Assembly: GCA_034770075.1 (NCBI GenBank) | Contig: CM068384.1 | Span: 91,228,720-91,292,719, forward strand | Source of the DNA: Aralia elata | Lineage: Eukaryota > Streptophyta > Magnoliopsida > Apiales > Araliaceae | Reading direction: 5' to 3' | Length of the DNA stretch: 64,000 nt | Shown: positions 32,696-44,904 of the stretch, piece after piece | Layout of the letters: each line of letters starts with the position of its first letter | How positions within the stretch are numbered: position 1 is the stretch's first letter | Program-made: the position numbers and the translations under genes | Notes under the pieces: model-generated | Databases searched by the model: none | Seen by the model: the letters and a program-made list of their open reading frames with translations, nothing else | What the model was told of the DNA's origin: nothing

Positions 32696-33315
32696 TGTGG
32701 GCCCATGTGCAAATTAGGGTTCATGTGACCTAATTAAATGTACAAATTAGGGTTTACAAAAACCTAATTAAATGCGTTAGACCCGGGGAAGTCTCCACGT
32801 GTTCCAAGGCAGAAGACTCGTGGATGCGACCTATTTTGGGAATTGATTGAGGGATTGGATTGGCGGCTAGAAGAACAGGGCAATTTGGGCATTACTTTGA
32901 TGATTAAAGGGCATTTCTAAAATTTCTCCTTTAAAACATAATTAAAGGGTATTTCGGGAATTTCCCTTAAAACATGTGCCTGGCATGTGACTATTTCCCA
33001 GGAAAACTCTATAAATAGCCCCTTTATTCTGAGAAAAGGGGATCGCTTTCAAGACATTACACTAAGACTCTTGGAAGCTCATCACACTAGAAACTCGCTC
33101 ACAACTCGAAGACTCTAGAAGGCTCTTGGAATCCCTGCTACCCTAACCCGGTTTCCGGATTCTAGGAGTTCTGCCACGTGTCATTGGAGTAATTGCCCAC
33201 CTGTTCTTCTCCCCTCTTCAATCAATCAATCAGTTCCGTACTCTTCGTGGATTTCTCTCCTCTCCAGCCAATACGAAACCCTAACCCTAACAAGGTGTAA
33301 ATTTCCTTACCTACA
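32696..33315 (+). repeat. 3' LTR of element B
   Basis: It follows the polypurine tract GCAGGGGGCAAA (32684-32695) and ends CTTACCTACA before GAGTT. Confidence 0.95.
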
Positions 33316-33375
33316 GAGTTCATCAATGTAACTTTCTATGGCATCCATAAGTATTTGTGAATTATGGATTGACAT
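33316..33375 (-). pseudogene. Ankyrin-repeat gene copy 2, 5' part
   Basis: The start codon (33375) and about 20 codons of the ankyrin exon lie here, cut off from the rest by element B. Residue 2 is Ser instead of Ala, and residue 8 is Ile instead of Thr. Confidence 0.85.
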
Positions 33376-33926
33376 TGTTATCCCTTTATCACAAGAAAAG
33401 ATAGTAGTACTTTCTTTGTGAATTGCGAAGAATGATTATGCAAATCATTTATATTGAAACTTTTCGTTTATTTTTTGTTTCCTTATATATCTTTTAAAAT
33501 TGTCAACTAGGGATGGCCATAGGATGGGATGGGGGCGGGGAGGGATTTGTATGGAAAAACATAATAGAGATTTCTATGAAATCCTTGTTGGTAATCTTTT
33601 CAATGAATTTTAAAAAGATTTCATAGAAGACGCAAATAGCTAGTTAAGAAATATGTATGAAACATAAAATTGTAGAAATATTATTAGGCATTCTTATATA
33701 GTACAAGAAATTAGTGATATCAATCATCTCTCAATGACACGATTAATATATTACACTTGGAATTAATCTACGCCGAAATTTAAACAATTTGACTATGAAG
33801 AATATTCATGGTACTATTAACTAATATGTACAATTATTACCAACCGATCAATAGGAAATACATATAATAAGACATTGAATGAAAGTGTAAACAAATCCTG
33901 GTATATGCCATGCATGTTGGTGTTGA

Positions 33927-34481
33927 TCAAATGACGGATGTAAGTGGATTTGAGGTGAGCGTTGCAGGTGGATCGAAGAAGTCCTCTACTCCATGAATAG
34001 CAATGTGTTTGTCGGTGTAGAGGTTCCAGTCCGTAATCTTGACGTCATTTACGCAAGTGAAGCTGTCGGCACCGGGTAGGGCAGTGAGAACAAAAGGATG
34101 GTCGGGGATAAGAGACTCAACTTCAAATGGAGAGGTGTAATAGTTGTTATCACTGATTTTAAGCGGGGCGATCTGATACTTGAAGAGGGTTATGGGAGGT
34201 TGGCCATATTTAAGAGTAAAGAAAGCTTTGTCCTGGGGAACAAATATGGTGAAGTATTGATGAGATGATGATGATGAAGATATTAATGGTATGATGTATT
34301 TCAGAAGGGTGTCTTCAAGTATGAGTGACATAGCGGCATAACCTTTACTAGACAGTGCGTCTGATATTACTTTATGCATCATAACTTCTTGTTGGTGAGA
34401 AGAAGAATGAGATGAAACATGGATTGCAAAACAAATGACCACAAGAGCCATTAATGCAGCATTCATCGTCTTCAAACCCAT
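33927..34481 (-). CDS. Small secreted FAS1 (fasciclin)-domain protein, copy 2
   Basis: This intact 184-codon frame starts with ATG at 34481. It matches copy 1 at 9727 except for Gly127 to Asp and Asn157 to Asp, the second removing no evident motif. Signal peptide, H1 box (FTIFVPQDKAFF) and H2-like box (HIAIHGVEDFFDP) are unchanged. The upstream TATA box at 34611-34620 is kept, but the GAGTTG repeat and the (AT)n tract beyond it differ in length. The LTR element ends about 600 bases downstream of the stop. Both copies could be expressed; which one is active cannot be told. Confidence 0.85.
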   Translation of the reverse strand: MGLKTMNAALMALVVICFAIHVSSHSSSHQQEVMMHKVISDALSSKGYAAMSLILEDTLLKYIIPLISSSSSSHQYFTIFVPQDKAFFTLKYGQPPITLFKYQIAPLKISDNNYYTSPFEVESLIPDHPFVLTALPGADSFTCVNDVKITDWNLYTDKHIAIHGVEDFFDPPATLTSNPLTSVI

Positions 34482-34610
34482 TGATTATATATTGCTTTTT
34501 TAATTCCCAAAGAAATTAAGAATCGGAGGAGACCTTTAGAAACTAGAAATCTAGAGACAAATGAGTAGAGATATGTTATGGACAAGTAGCTAGGGCTACC
34601 AGTACCAATC

Positions 34611-34620
34611 GTATTTATAG
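34611..34620 (-). promoter_or_regulatory. TATA box of FAS1 gene copy 2
   Basis: CTATAAATAC on the minus strand lies about 130 bases upstream of the ATG at 34481. Confidence 0.6.
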
Positions 34621-34718
34621 ATTGATGACTAGTAATCCTAATCCGAGTTGGAGTTGGAGTTGGAGAGACGGAATGTTATGTAGTTAGATTTAATTAGGTT
34701 TTAATTCCATATTTCAAT

Positions 34719-34723
<5 letters not shown>

Positions 34724-34781
<58 letters not shown>
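34724..34781. repeat. (AT)n microsatellite
   Basis: This is a longer version of the tract at 10508-10542. Confidence 0.95.
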
Positions 34782-34783
<2 letters not shown>

Positions 34784-35256
34784 TAGTTGCTTGAGATACA
34801 AGCTTATTATTGGCGACCGCCTCTACTAAATTCATTGTAAAAAAGATGCTTTTAGTAATTTTAATACCCACCCACCGACTTAATAATCTTACTATTTTAG
34901 TATTTAGTTTAATGTGAGAATTTATTTAGTATATTGTTTAATTTTAATTGAAAAAAAAAAGATATTTAGTTTGCGAAGAAAATTAAAAAAAGAACATATA
35001 TTTATTATATTTATTTTTTATTTGGTAGAAGAAGTTTAAAAGTATTGGAGGCTACGAGAATGCTTTATTTTTTGTAAAGATTTTGTGTAAAGAACTTCTC
35101 TCTTACGACCATTAATATATATTACTTGTTTAATTACCATGCAAGGTACAAACTGTTTTAATATATATTTTTATATAAAAGAGTATTAATAAATAATGAT
35201 AATAATATTAGAAATCTTGCAACAAAATAAACTTTGATTAATCATTATTTATGGAG

Positions 35257-35360
35257 TGTAATAACCAAGAATATTGAGATCACATTATAAAGGTATATAT
35301 TAATTATTCGTTAATGTATTAAATACTTTGTGACTTGTGAAGGATGAGTATGTGATTAAG

Positions 35361-35413
<53 letters not shown>

Positions 35414-36239
35414 GCTTGAGCATGCTTAGTACCCTTTAACATTTTGGCTAACCATACTACTTTTGGTCGTGTAAGCTCTGCACATACACAGCGTGCTTGT
35501 TAGTTAGTTAGTATTGAGAAATCTCATTTACTTAAATGTTTGGGAGATTATCCCTGAAATGTACTGAACTCACGTCAACAGCCTTTTATGCTTACGCTAG
35601 ACTATCATATAAGTTTGGGGGAATTGTTGTTAAAAAAAAACTTACATTTTGTTGACCAAGTTTAATTATGTGGCCATTGCTACTCAAGTTAATAGATCCT
35701 TAGGGGTGTTTTTACACCTAGTGCCCTAAAACCATCTAGTTTGGGAGTCATTGATCAAACACTCGTTACATGGATAACTCTGAATAGCCTAATGTGATTA
35801 GACATTACACGGTCATGCGCATAGTTTAAGGTGAGATGGAGCGTAAAAAGCACTCACCAATGTGATTACTTATCGCTTCAATAAACCCCTGGGACCCCCT
35901 TTCTTATATGGTCGTCTTGTTTGGTATTCATTGAGGTAATGATGAGTTTGTAGATTTATAGTATAATCCCTTATAAATTTGTGTACATGCGTTAGTTCAC
36001 TCCTAACTTGCATAAACAGATGACACACACACATTGCGAAGACCTTGAGTAGTTGTGAGCCTAGCTATTTTGTTAAATTGTAACTTTACGTTGCTCTTGG
36101 GCCCCTTTTGATCTTATTCCTTTGAGGCCAATTCATGAGTCGTTTCCCTTTTAATTTAGTTGCCATGTTGTGTTACTACAGCGAGTTATTGTATCGCTAG
36201 TTTGCTTGAGGACAAGCAAAGATTTAAGTTTGGGAGTAT
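35257..36239 (+). mobile_element. 3' non-coding region of a gypsy (Athila/Tat-like) element
   Basis: There is no coding region. It holds an (AT)n run (35363-35411), the hairpin GGTGAG...GCGT...CTCACC (35830-35858), and near its end GAGGACAAGCAAAGATT and the polypurine-like AAGTTTGGGAGTA. The last two are found just before the 3' LTR in Athila-like elements. It meets the duplication breakpoint at 35256. Confidence 0.6.
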
Positions 36240-36770
36240 TTGATGAGTGTGTTTTATACAAACAATTTGGGTACCTTTAACCTTGATATTTTGTTAGCTT
36301 TTGGGAATTTCATTTGGTTTTCTAGGTATCTTTATCTTATTTCCATATAATTTAGTTTTTGTTATTTTTACATCTTTTATGTTACTTTGATGCAGTTTTA
36401 TTACGTTTGTAGGAATTAAAATAAAAATTGCTCGGATCAGTGTTTGCAATGACTCAATACTCGTGCTTGAATATCCGTGCCCGAGCGGTAGTACATTGAA
36501 AATTAGTGTTTGGTGACGCTCGGTATTAAATTTGACGACATTTGGAAGTTGTGTGTGCACGGCGTGCGGCGTCAGCCAAGCACGAGCAGCAGATGGGCGC
36601 GGGCGGCGTGCAGCGTGCGCGGGCGGCGTGCGCGGGGCGCGTGCAGCGCTCGGCAAGCCTCGGCAGACGGCGCGCTCGGCAGGTGCAAGCAAGCAGGCGC
36701 TGGGTGCGGGCACGCTCATAGGGAGCGGCAAGCAGGAGAGCGCCAGCCGGGGCGCCAGGCGGGCGGACAG
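36240..36770 (+). mobile_element. Truncated gypsy 3' LTR with a GC-rich island
   Basis: It starts TGATGAGTGTGTTTTATAC next to the polypurine tract and runs to about 36770, where integrase sequence begins. Bases 36555-36765 are strongly GC-rich (GCGGGCGGCGTGC repeats). The open frames at 36294-36812 over the island are by-products of composition. Confidence 0.55.
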
Positions 36771-37665
36771 AGACCCAATGGGTTATTACAACCGTTAGAG
36801 ATTCCTGAGTGAAAATAGGAGCATGTCACGATGGATTTCGTGGTAGGACTTCCAACGACGCAAAAGGGATACGACGCTATATAGGTTATAGTAGATCATT
36901 TGACGAAGTCAGCTCATTTCTTACCGATCAAGATTAGGTTTAATCTAGACCAATTAACTAAACTCTATATCAAGGAAATCATTTCACGACATGGAGTACC
37001 AGTTTCGATTGTGTCGGATCGGGATTCACGTTTCACGTCGAACTTCTGGAAGAGTTTACAAGGACCAATGGGAACACAGTTGAGGTTGAGCTAAAACGTA
37101 TCATCCTCAAACCGATGGGCAAAGCGAACGCACGATTCATACCTTAGAAAATATGCTAAGAGCCTACATCATGGACTTTAAGGGGAGTTGGTACGATCAC
37201 TTACCTTTAGTAGAATTCGATTATAATAATAGCTATCATGCAAGTATAGGCATATCACCTTACAAAGCGTTGTACGAAAGAAAGTGCAGAACACCACTGT
37301 ACTAGGACGAGGTAGAGGAACGTCGACTGTTGGGACCAGAATTGGTTCACCAAACCGCAGAGATTGTTAAAGTCATAAGGTCAAGGCTAATCGCAACTTA
37401 AGACTGACAAAAGAAGTATGCGGATCAGCATCATCAGACACGAGATTTTGAAGTCGGCAGTTATATATTTTTGAAAGTGTCTCCTTGGAAAGGGAAGATA
37501 CGTTTTGGAAAGAAAGGGAAGCTTAGTCCGAGATTTATAGGATCGTTCGAAGTATTGAGCAGGGTAGGGGAAGGGCTTACGAAGTAGCCTTACCTCCTGA
37601 GTTAGAATATATTCATAACGTGTTTCACGTGTCGGTATTACGACCAAGTCAGATTATAAGCATGT
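36771..37665 (+). pseudogene. Gypsy chromovirus-type integrase, decayed
   Basis: Translated pieces read GLLQPLEIPE, HVTMDFVVGLPTTQKGYDAI, VDHLTKSAHFLPIK and ISRHGVPVSIVSDRDSRFTS, followed by later fragments and EYIHNVFHVSVLRPSQ at the C-terminal end. They cover the catalytic core (two Asp positions visible) and the tail of a plant chromovirus integrase, which inserts element DNA into chromosomes. Stops occur near 36811, 36880, 37094 and beyond. The zinc (HHCC) part is missing at the 5' junction, where it abuts an unrelated truncated LTR. Confidence 0.75.
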
Positions 37666-37883
37666 CATTGAATATACACCACCTACTTCACTTATACACC
37701 TCATGCTTCTATTCATTTGAATATATTAGGTGCAACTCAACCTTTAAGCACATGCATAATACACTTATTACATCACCATTTATAATTTATATACATATAC
37801 ATATATACATTATACACTAATACATGTAATATATATATAATACCAATACATGTATTATTAATAAAATATAATTTGGTAAATTT

Positions 37884-37916
<33 letters not shown>

Positions 37917-38640
37917 AATATAAATCTTTCCATTAAAAATAGAATTAACCAAATTCAAAATAACACTTTTAATGTAACGAACCATTACTTCAAATAATTA
38001 ATATTTGATTCATTACTTATTTTAAATAACTCATTTAATTTATACAATTAATATTGTACAATTAAATTAAATTAAATTTGTTCCTTCCTTCCATAAATTG
38101 TTTTCAAATAATTTATTTATACATTAAATATATTTATTTAATATATGTATTCATTATTCAAATATTAGTTTAATTTACTAATTTGATACCAATATACATA
38201 TCATATATATTGGATCTCATCTCATATTTTTAATTTGCATCCATTTGACATAATATAATATATTAAGCCATCTCTTAAATACATTTCATTTATATGTAAT
38301 ATATTTTAAAATGATGAGTTTAATTTACTCCCTCATTTTTATTAAAATAAAAATACTTATATTAATTTACTATTTTAATTAAGCGAATTAATCACCTCAT
38401 TTATGAAATTTAATTCATAATAATTCTATTATCGTTCAAGGCTTAATATTCAAATTATATTATTTCATAATATAATTTCAATTTAATCTCAATTAATTAA
38501 TTAATTAATTAATTTTCACCTCCATATTTTATTTCGTAATTAATTTCGTCCACTTTCTTTAATAGTTTGATTAACTATTATAACGATTGAGAATTTGTAC
38601 TTAGCTATTTTGAATATATTTGAATGAAATGAATTTTTAT
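37666..38640. other. Very AT-rich DNA, transposon-derived
   Basis: No gene is seen. Segments near 37990-38120 (ATAAATTGTTTTCAAATAAT) resemble 62490-62580, so the same repeat family occurs at both places. An (AT)n run lies at about 37895-37916. Confidence 0.5.
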
Positions 38641-38764
38641 GAATATATTATGTGTTATGTGTTTAAAGGTTGTATTATGATCTAGATTGTGTTTACGTGT
38701 TAGAAATTTTAAATTTGAATTTCGTAGAGGAAAATAAAATTTTGTATGAGAAAAGACGTAAAAA

Positions 38765-38950
38765 CACTATTTACGCATATAATACAAAATATTATACGAT
38801 AGAATGCAAGAATAAATATGCGTATAATACGAAATATTATACGATATAATACAAGAATAAATACGAGTATAATACGAAATATTATACAGTAGAATACGAG
38901 ATTAATACGAGGTATAATACGAGTAGATTACGAATATTATACGAAGTATA
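38765..38950. repeat. Repeated CGTATAATACG palindromes
   Basis: Four imperfect copies of a hairpin of the kind CGTATAATA-CGAA-ATATTATACG occur, with TAGAATACGAG-like spacers. Confidence 0.75.
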
Positions 38951-39319
38951 TACGAATATGTAATTGGGAATCCAAATGAATTGTTTTCGACCAATCGTAG
39001 CAAAGGATGATGTAAGCATGATGTGACATGACATAAGGCTCAAAGAAGCACAAAGATGATGTCATCAGGATGTCATGATGATGTTGCTTGGTGGACTAAA
39101 GTGTAATAAGCTGGGGTAAAAATGTGATTAATGAAACTTTGGTTTCCTATAAAAAGTAAGCTTAATTCTTCATTTTTCTCACCATTTTCAAAGAGCAAAA
39201 TTACTCTCTAGATATATATTTTAAGTATTGAAGTTGCAAAGAAATAGTTAAAGCTTACAACTACAAGAGGTAAATCCCTAGTCGTTATGTTCAATTTTTT
39301 TTCATTTTATAATCGAAAA

Positions 39320-39652
39320 GCTCCAGAACATAAGTTGTTACCATGTACGATTTTTTTTTCTCCGTATTTCTTCATATGTTCTTAAGCAAGTCATTATTAT
39401 GTTCGATTTTCTGTTAGTATAGTAGAAAAGCTCAAAAACACAAGTCGTTACCATGTACGATTTTTTGTTCTTCGTGTGTTTTTGAGCAAATCTTTTTATA
39501 AGTTAAATTTATTATATTTCAAGTTTAAAGTGTCATAAAGCACATATGTAAGCCGTTATAATGATCAAATTATTTCAATTGTGAAATCGTAAAGCTCAAG
39601 AACATAAGTCATTACCATGTACAGTTTTTTCGTTCTTCGTGTGTTCTTGAGC
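39320..39652 (+). repeat. Three long hairpins with conserved loop
   Basis: Arms are 39320-39332/39375-39387, 39430-39442/39475-39487 and 39594-39604/39642-39652. The second (GCTCAAAAACACA/TGTGTTTTTGAGC) and third (GCTCAAGAACA/TGTTCTTGAGC) differ by a paired A-T to G-C change. The loop keeps TTACCATGTAC and a T run. Confidence 0.75.
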
Positions 39653-40684
39653 AAAAGTCATAAAACTCTATATATATAAGTAGGTTTATGATTTTGTTAT
39701 TTAATGTTATAAAGTGTTCGAACATGATAACATAATATTTTGATGTTTGTGGTATCATGTTTTACCAAATGAAATGAATAAATTGTGAACAACATCACAC
39801 TTTTGACCTTTCTGCCCATTTTCCGAAAACGTAAAATCAGAATATGATTCTGAAATGTAAAAGAAAGTTGTAGAGGGAGAAATTCTAATGAGAATGGACT
39901 TAAGACTTACCCAAAAATATTTTGGTGTGAAAGAATTATGGATGTTTTAGTGTTGTTGGGTTTAGCTGCCAATATTTCTACGGGAGTAGTTTTTAATTTA
40001 CTTTTGTAAACTCCATAACTCTTAATATATAAGGACTTAAGATATTATCTTTATATCAAAAGAAAGCTCTGGAAGTAAGCTAAATACAGAATCAAGAATC
40101 ACCTAAAAATGTTTTGAAACGAAGAAGTTATAGCCGTTTAAGCGAGTCGGGGTCCTGTAGTCTACAAACTGCGAAGCATTCGGGAATGGAAACCTAAAAA
40201 TAAGGTTTTGTGTATGCAAATTTTTTAATTCATGCCACCTATAGGGGTAGTTAGGCCATGTTATAAATAGTTTACGGTCCAAAGTTGAGACCATTCTGAG
40301 GTTGGTTAGGTGTAGTTATGAATTTAACAAGTTTCATAAAAGTTAAAAATACGAAGTTAAGTTCATGTTTAAAGGCTAATTAAGGTTTACTAAAGTAAGA
40401 ATCATGTGATGATTAATTGGTGTGTCCATGTGATTGATATTGTGTACGCTACAATTGAAGAGCCATTTAGTGTAATCTTTAAGGAACGCATAAGGCAAGT
40501 TTCTTAACTTTACTCAAGTTATATTCGAGCAAGTTTGCTAACTTCATTTGATTATGATCTAATGAATGTTATTTGATATTCTGAAGTTCCAATTTACGCA
40601 ATGCATTTATAATTGTGTAAATTCCATACTTATATAAATCTTTTAGTATTTGCACAAGTGTTCAAGCTATGCTATGACATAAAT

Positions 40685-43600
40685 TGTGACAACCCGAAAA
40701 TTTATGAGACTTATAAATAAGATCTCGAATAAATAAATAAAGGTTTAAAGAATAAAACCTAGATTGGAAGCAGAGGAATGATTAAATTTTTTAAAAAAAA
40801 CCTATATGGTTTGATATTTGAAAGAATGTAAAGAGAATGTGAACGATAGAAAGGTTGAAGAATAAGATTACTAATGGATAAATTAAGCAAACCATATTCA
40901 AGCCAAATATATGAAAGTCAAGGTTAAACTATGTTATGTAAGATTTTATTGCATAAGTGGATATTAACTATGCAATATGTGATTTTGGTGTATAATAAAT
41001 ATTATATGTACGTAAATTATAGGAGCAATTTATTACAAGGAGTAAGATGGGTAAGATTAAAATAAGTAAATTAAAATAATTTATAATATTAAATTATTTT
41101 AATGTGGTAAATTGGTGGCATTAAATATACTGAATGTATAACCACCATTTTATTGAAGAAATCATATATTACATTATTGAGTATAATGTATGCATGTTCT
41201 TAATGTAATAAATATATTATTATATTTATTACAGTGTTGAAAATAATTTACAGAAGGAACGAGAAAATAATTAGTTTAAGTATGCAAGAATTATTGTATA
41301 CCTTAAATAAAGGTTATTAAAATAACTTCTAGCATTGAATTATTTTAATAAAGAGCGATTATTATTTTAATTATATATGTAAATAAATTGATATAAACAA
41401 TTTATAATGTGAGAAAATAAATTTATTATTTATTATTTATTTTCTATATGTGATATATGATCATGCGCAGTATATTGAATTGTTGCGAGGTAATAAATAT
41501 ATATCTATATGTATATATTTATTACGCGAGGAAATAAAGTGTTGAAAATAATTTGTGTAACAAAGCGAAAGAGGCAATTTAAGTGTATATAATATTTTAT
41601 ATACTTGACCCAAGAATATTAAATATAAATTCTTGTATGGAATTATTTTAACGAGACAAGGAGTTATATTTTTAGTATAATATCTTAAGTGAATGAGTAA
41701 TTTCTTTTGTATGGTAAATTATGCTTAACGCATTTATTTTGCATATATAAAATGAGAATGTAATAAAAACATTTTTATGTTATGTTTTTTTATTTTGGAA
41801 TACATAATTTATATATTAATGATTATATATATATTTTATGTATTTTCAAGAGGGTAAAGGAGTTATTTAATATACTAAGTCAAATTTGAAATTTTCTGTA
41901 TAAACCCTCACTGTTGAAAGATTAGGGAGCAAGCCAGATTTCTTCCTTATATGCCGTGAGTAAGTGAGAGAGAGAGAGAGTAGGGAGCAAGAAATTTTCA
42001 TGGAGGCCAAGGAAGGGAGGCCATCATCTCTTCTATTTAAGCTAGCAAACTAATCTTCTTCTCCTCTCTTAGCCAATTCTCTCTCTAAGCCATAGAAACA
42101 AGGAAGCTGTGAATTCTCAACTTTCCAATTCTAAGTGAAATCGAGCTTAAACCGAAAATTGAAGCTTGGGAGGCATTGGAAACTCTAATTCACTGCTCAA
42201 GAGGTATAGAATCGCATTCAATTTCGAATTCTAGTAATAATTCATGAAATTTTGCTTAAATGATTAGAAAGTTGAATTTTTGAGCAAAAGTTGGTTAGAT
42301 TGTGAATTTAGACTAAAAGTCTATATGTTAATCTAGTTTTGATCCTCGGATATCTAATGTACCATAAGAATTGGAATTGAATCAAGAAATGAGAAATTTG
42401 GAAAGTTAGTAAGCTATATAGTGTAAATATTAGCTTATGTATCGATGAAAAGTGAAATTAGAGCCTTGGAGACTAGGTTGATTTGTGTGGAGTAATAAGG
42501 ATACGCATTACGAGGTATACGAAGGTAAAATGCGAAGAAATCGGATAAATTCGATAATATACGCGTTAAACGCGATAAATGGCCATAAAGGGTAAAAATG
42601 GTAAAAACTTGGAATTTGATGAAGCCGATACTTTAAACGAGTCTTATTATGTTAAATAAGACTTATTTGTAAAGCAAGTTGGGTTGGAACGCGTCGAGGC
42701 GAGTTTTGACCTCTAAATGCGAAAATTGAAAATTTATGACCATAGAGAGTAAAAATGATAAAAAAAAACGTGGAATTTTGCGAAGCCAAGACTTTAGACG
42801 TGTCTTAATATGTTAAACAAGACTTGGTTAGGTAGCAAAACGAGCCGGAACGAACCACGGCGAGTTTTGACGTGTAAACGCGCGTTCTAAAAAATTGGCC
42901 TATGCAGCCACTTTAGGGGTGTTGTTTAGGCAGCATAACGAACCCGGAATGGAGGGGTTATATTTTTTAAAAATAGTTTAGTATACCATGTATAACATAT
43001 CCAAAATTCGGATCAATCCGATAAACGAACAACGCGTGAGAAAATCGCAAAGTAGGCATATTGGAGCTGTCAGTAGCAGTAGCAGGACAGCAGCAGTAGC
43101 CCACGCAGGGGCCCTGCGTGCGCCCAGCGTGTGCGTGGCGCAGCGCTGCTGCTCGACGAGCTTTTCGTACGCGATTTTGATATGTTTTCGTGATCCGTTT
43201 TTGCGGTTATAAATTTTTTAAAAATACTATGCCATAAGGACTCCAACATACTAGAAATTCACCATAAATTGAATAATGGTTTGAGAATTAAAAATAGGCG
43301 AACAGGTATGTCAGAACACGAAAACGGGCGACGTCGAACTGAGCCGACATGGGCTATTTTGACATTCGTTGTTTCGATTCGTGTTCGGGCTAACTTTTAA
43401 GTAACGTTAAGTCTAATAAAGTCCCAATATGAGAGTTTTGACGTTTTTGATAAATTTATGCCACGAAAATTTATTCCGGGCATGGGCATAAATAATGCAA
43501 TAAAAATATAATAAAAATATGAAATTTTATTTTTAAGCAAACGAAAGCCTGTGAGGGTATGTAAAATGGTTTTATAGCGAAATGAAAAGCGTGAAACCGT

Positions 43601-44904
43601 TAAAAGGTGTAATAATCATAAAAGTGGCGAAATGAAGGTTTTCGGGGTTCAAAATGGAGGTTTTGAGCCGAGATTTATATAGCGATGCATATATATACTT
43701 AATATATATACAAAGCGAAAATGTGATTTATTTAATAAATGAAACACGAAGCTAACATGCTAACAGAATAAAGTATTTATAAATGAGGCAACGGTCCGTG
43801 TTGACTCATGAACAGATAAAATGATATAAAAATTAATTACATTAAAGAAATAATATAGTAAATTGAATTTTACTATAAAAGCTATACATTAGATGTTTAA
43901 ATTCTGAATTTGCGAACAAAGGCATAAGTTATTCCTAAAGTGGAATATAAATGATTCAAGTTGTAATATGTAAAATGTTTACATATTAAAATATGAGGGA
44001 TCTTTATTTTGTCTTAAAGGGTTGAAATGAAGTATATTTCTGAATAAATCGATAATGGTTTTGAGTTAAGAATAAATAATATTAATTTTAATAAACTAAT
44101 AATTATTAATAAAGAATATACATGCATGTTTTGCAACATATTAAATTAGCTAATATGTATGTGCATGTAAATACAATTGTGTAGGATTTGTGGAGAGAAG
44201 TTAAGTTAAATTATAGTTGTAATCTCCAATCAAGGCAAGTTCCCTAACTCAGACTCGAGTTATTATCTTTCAAGCATGTTAGTGGATAATTATTGTTGAT
44301 TAATCCACCTCATTAAATTATTGATTCGCACTTAGTGCATGTTGCATATGTTCATCAGGTATGAAAGGCTGATCACCTTCATTACCTTAAGGTTCAGTTA
44401 AATTGGTTTATGGTCATTATTGACACTATGTATTATTGAATCCAGTCATTCAATCATTGAAGTTTTGATTCATACTCTTTCACAATTATTATATTGTTAA
44501 GAAATTTTAAAGCTATATTCTTTTCTTCAATCATGATATATCTTCTTTGTATTTAAACTTGCTGAGCAAAGTAGTTGCTCACTCTTGTTATATCATGATA
44601 ACAAATTTCAGATTAAGACGAATGTTCGAGGAAGGATAGAGGCAAATGCAAAGGACCAGATTAGGTTGATATGCACGTTAACTATTAAGTTATTTGGATG
44701 TAAGTTACTTATGTAAACCTTATGTACGTTATTAAAGGAATGTAGCAAGATAAAAGTTGTAGACCTTGGGAAATGTTGTAGAATACTCTGAAATAAATAA
44801 TATATGTTTATATTTTCCGCATTAGTTATAGAGTAGATATGAAGATGATGTATCGTGACGTACCAAATCTGAGGTTCAAGGGACCCGAATTTGGGGGCGC
44901 CACA
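40685..44904 (+). mobile_element. Solo-LTR-like unit of a gypsy (chromovirus-like) element
   Basis: It runs from TGTGACAACCCGAAAATT to TTTGGGGGCGCCACA and is flanked by the 5-bp direct repeat TAAAT (40680-40684, 44905-44909). No Gag or Pol reading is present in 4.2 kb. A segment near 44560 (AAAGTAGTTGCTCACTCTTG) is shared, inverted, with 46105, an LTR of the same family. I read it as a solo LTR, but a non-autonomous element without detectable genes is not excluded. Confidence 0.6.
42560..42880 (+). repeat. Two imperfect direct repeats of about 170 bp
   Basis: GGTAAAAACTTGGAATTTGA (near 42597) recurs in altered form near 42757, each followed by GAAGCC, GACT-rich and GGCGAGTTTTGAC segments. 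They lie inside the solo LTR. Confidence 0.65.

Larger units (their letters stand above)
26529..33315 (+). mobile_element. Non-autonomous gag-only LTR retrotransposon (TR-GAG type), young copy B
   Basis: It is bounded by two 620-bp LTRs (26529-27148, 32696-33315) with TG...CA ends and a 5-bp target duplication GAGTT (26524-26528, 33316-33320). The LTRs differ at about one base by eye, so insertion is recent and later than the segmental duplication. It carries gag, five 53-bp repeats, antisense frames and short arrays, but no pol. Compared with element A it has three internal deletions. It splits the ankyrin exon of copy 2 in opposite orientation to that gene. Confidence 0.95.
24783..35256. 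repeat. Segmental duplication, copy 2 (split by an LTR element)
   Basis: This is a direct copy of 7136-11009. Without the 6.8-kb LTR insertion and its 5-bp duplication its length is about 3.7 kb. It begins part-way through the Mutator-like element, so that element's left half is missing. It lacks the Stowaway MITE of copy 1 and keeps about 27 bases near 34690 that copy 1 has lost. Confidence 0.95.
38641..40684 (+). mobile_element. Gypsy LTR-derived DNA with structured repeats, part 1
   Basis: There is no coding region. It continues after the solo LTR at 44910 and seems to belong to an LTR ending at 45781. It contains AATATTATACG palindromes (38765-38950) and three long hairpins (39320-39652). 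A TATA-like CCTATAAAAAGTAAGC near 39148 may be its promoter. The left end is not found. Confidence 0.45.

Noticed and set aside
36294..36812. Three overlapping frames rich in Ala, Arg and Pro
   Set aside because: They lie on a GC-rich island in an LTR and reflect composition; only the last codons belong to integrase.
42988..43212. 74-codon frame with Ser/Ala-rich product
   Set aside because: It lies in a solo-LTR-like unit, has no domain and is explained by the GC-rich patch.
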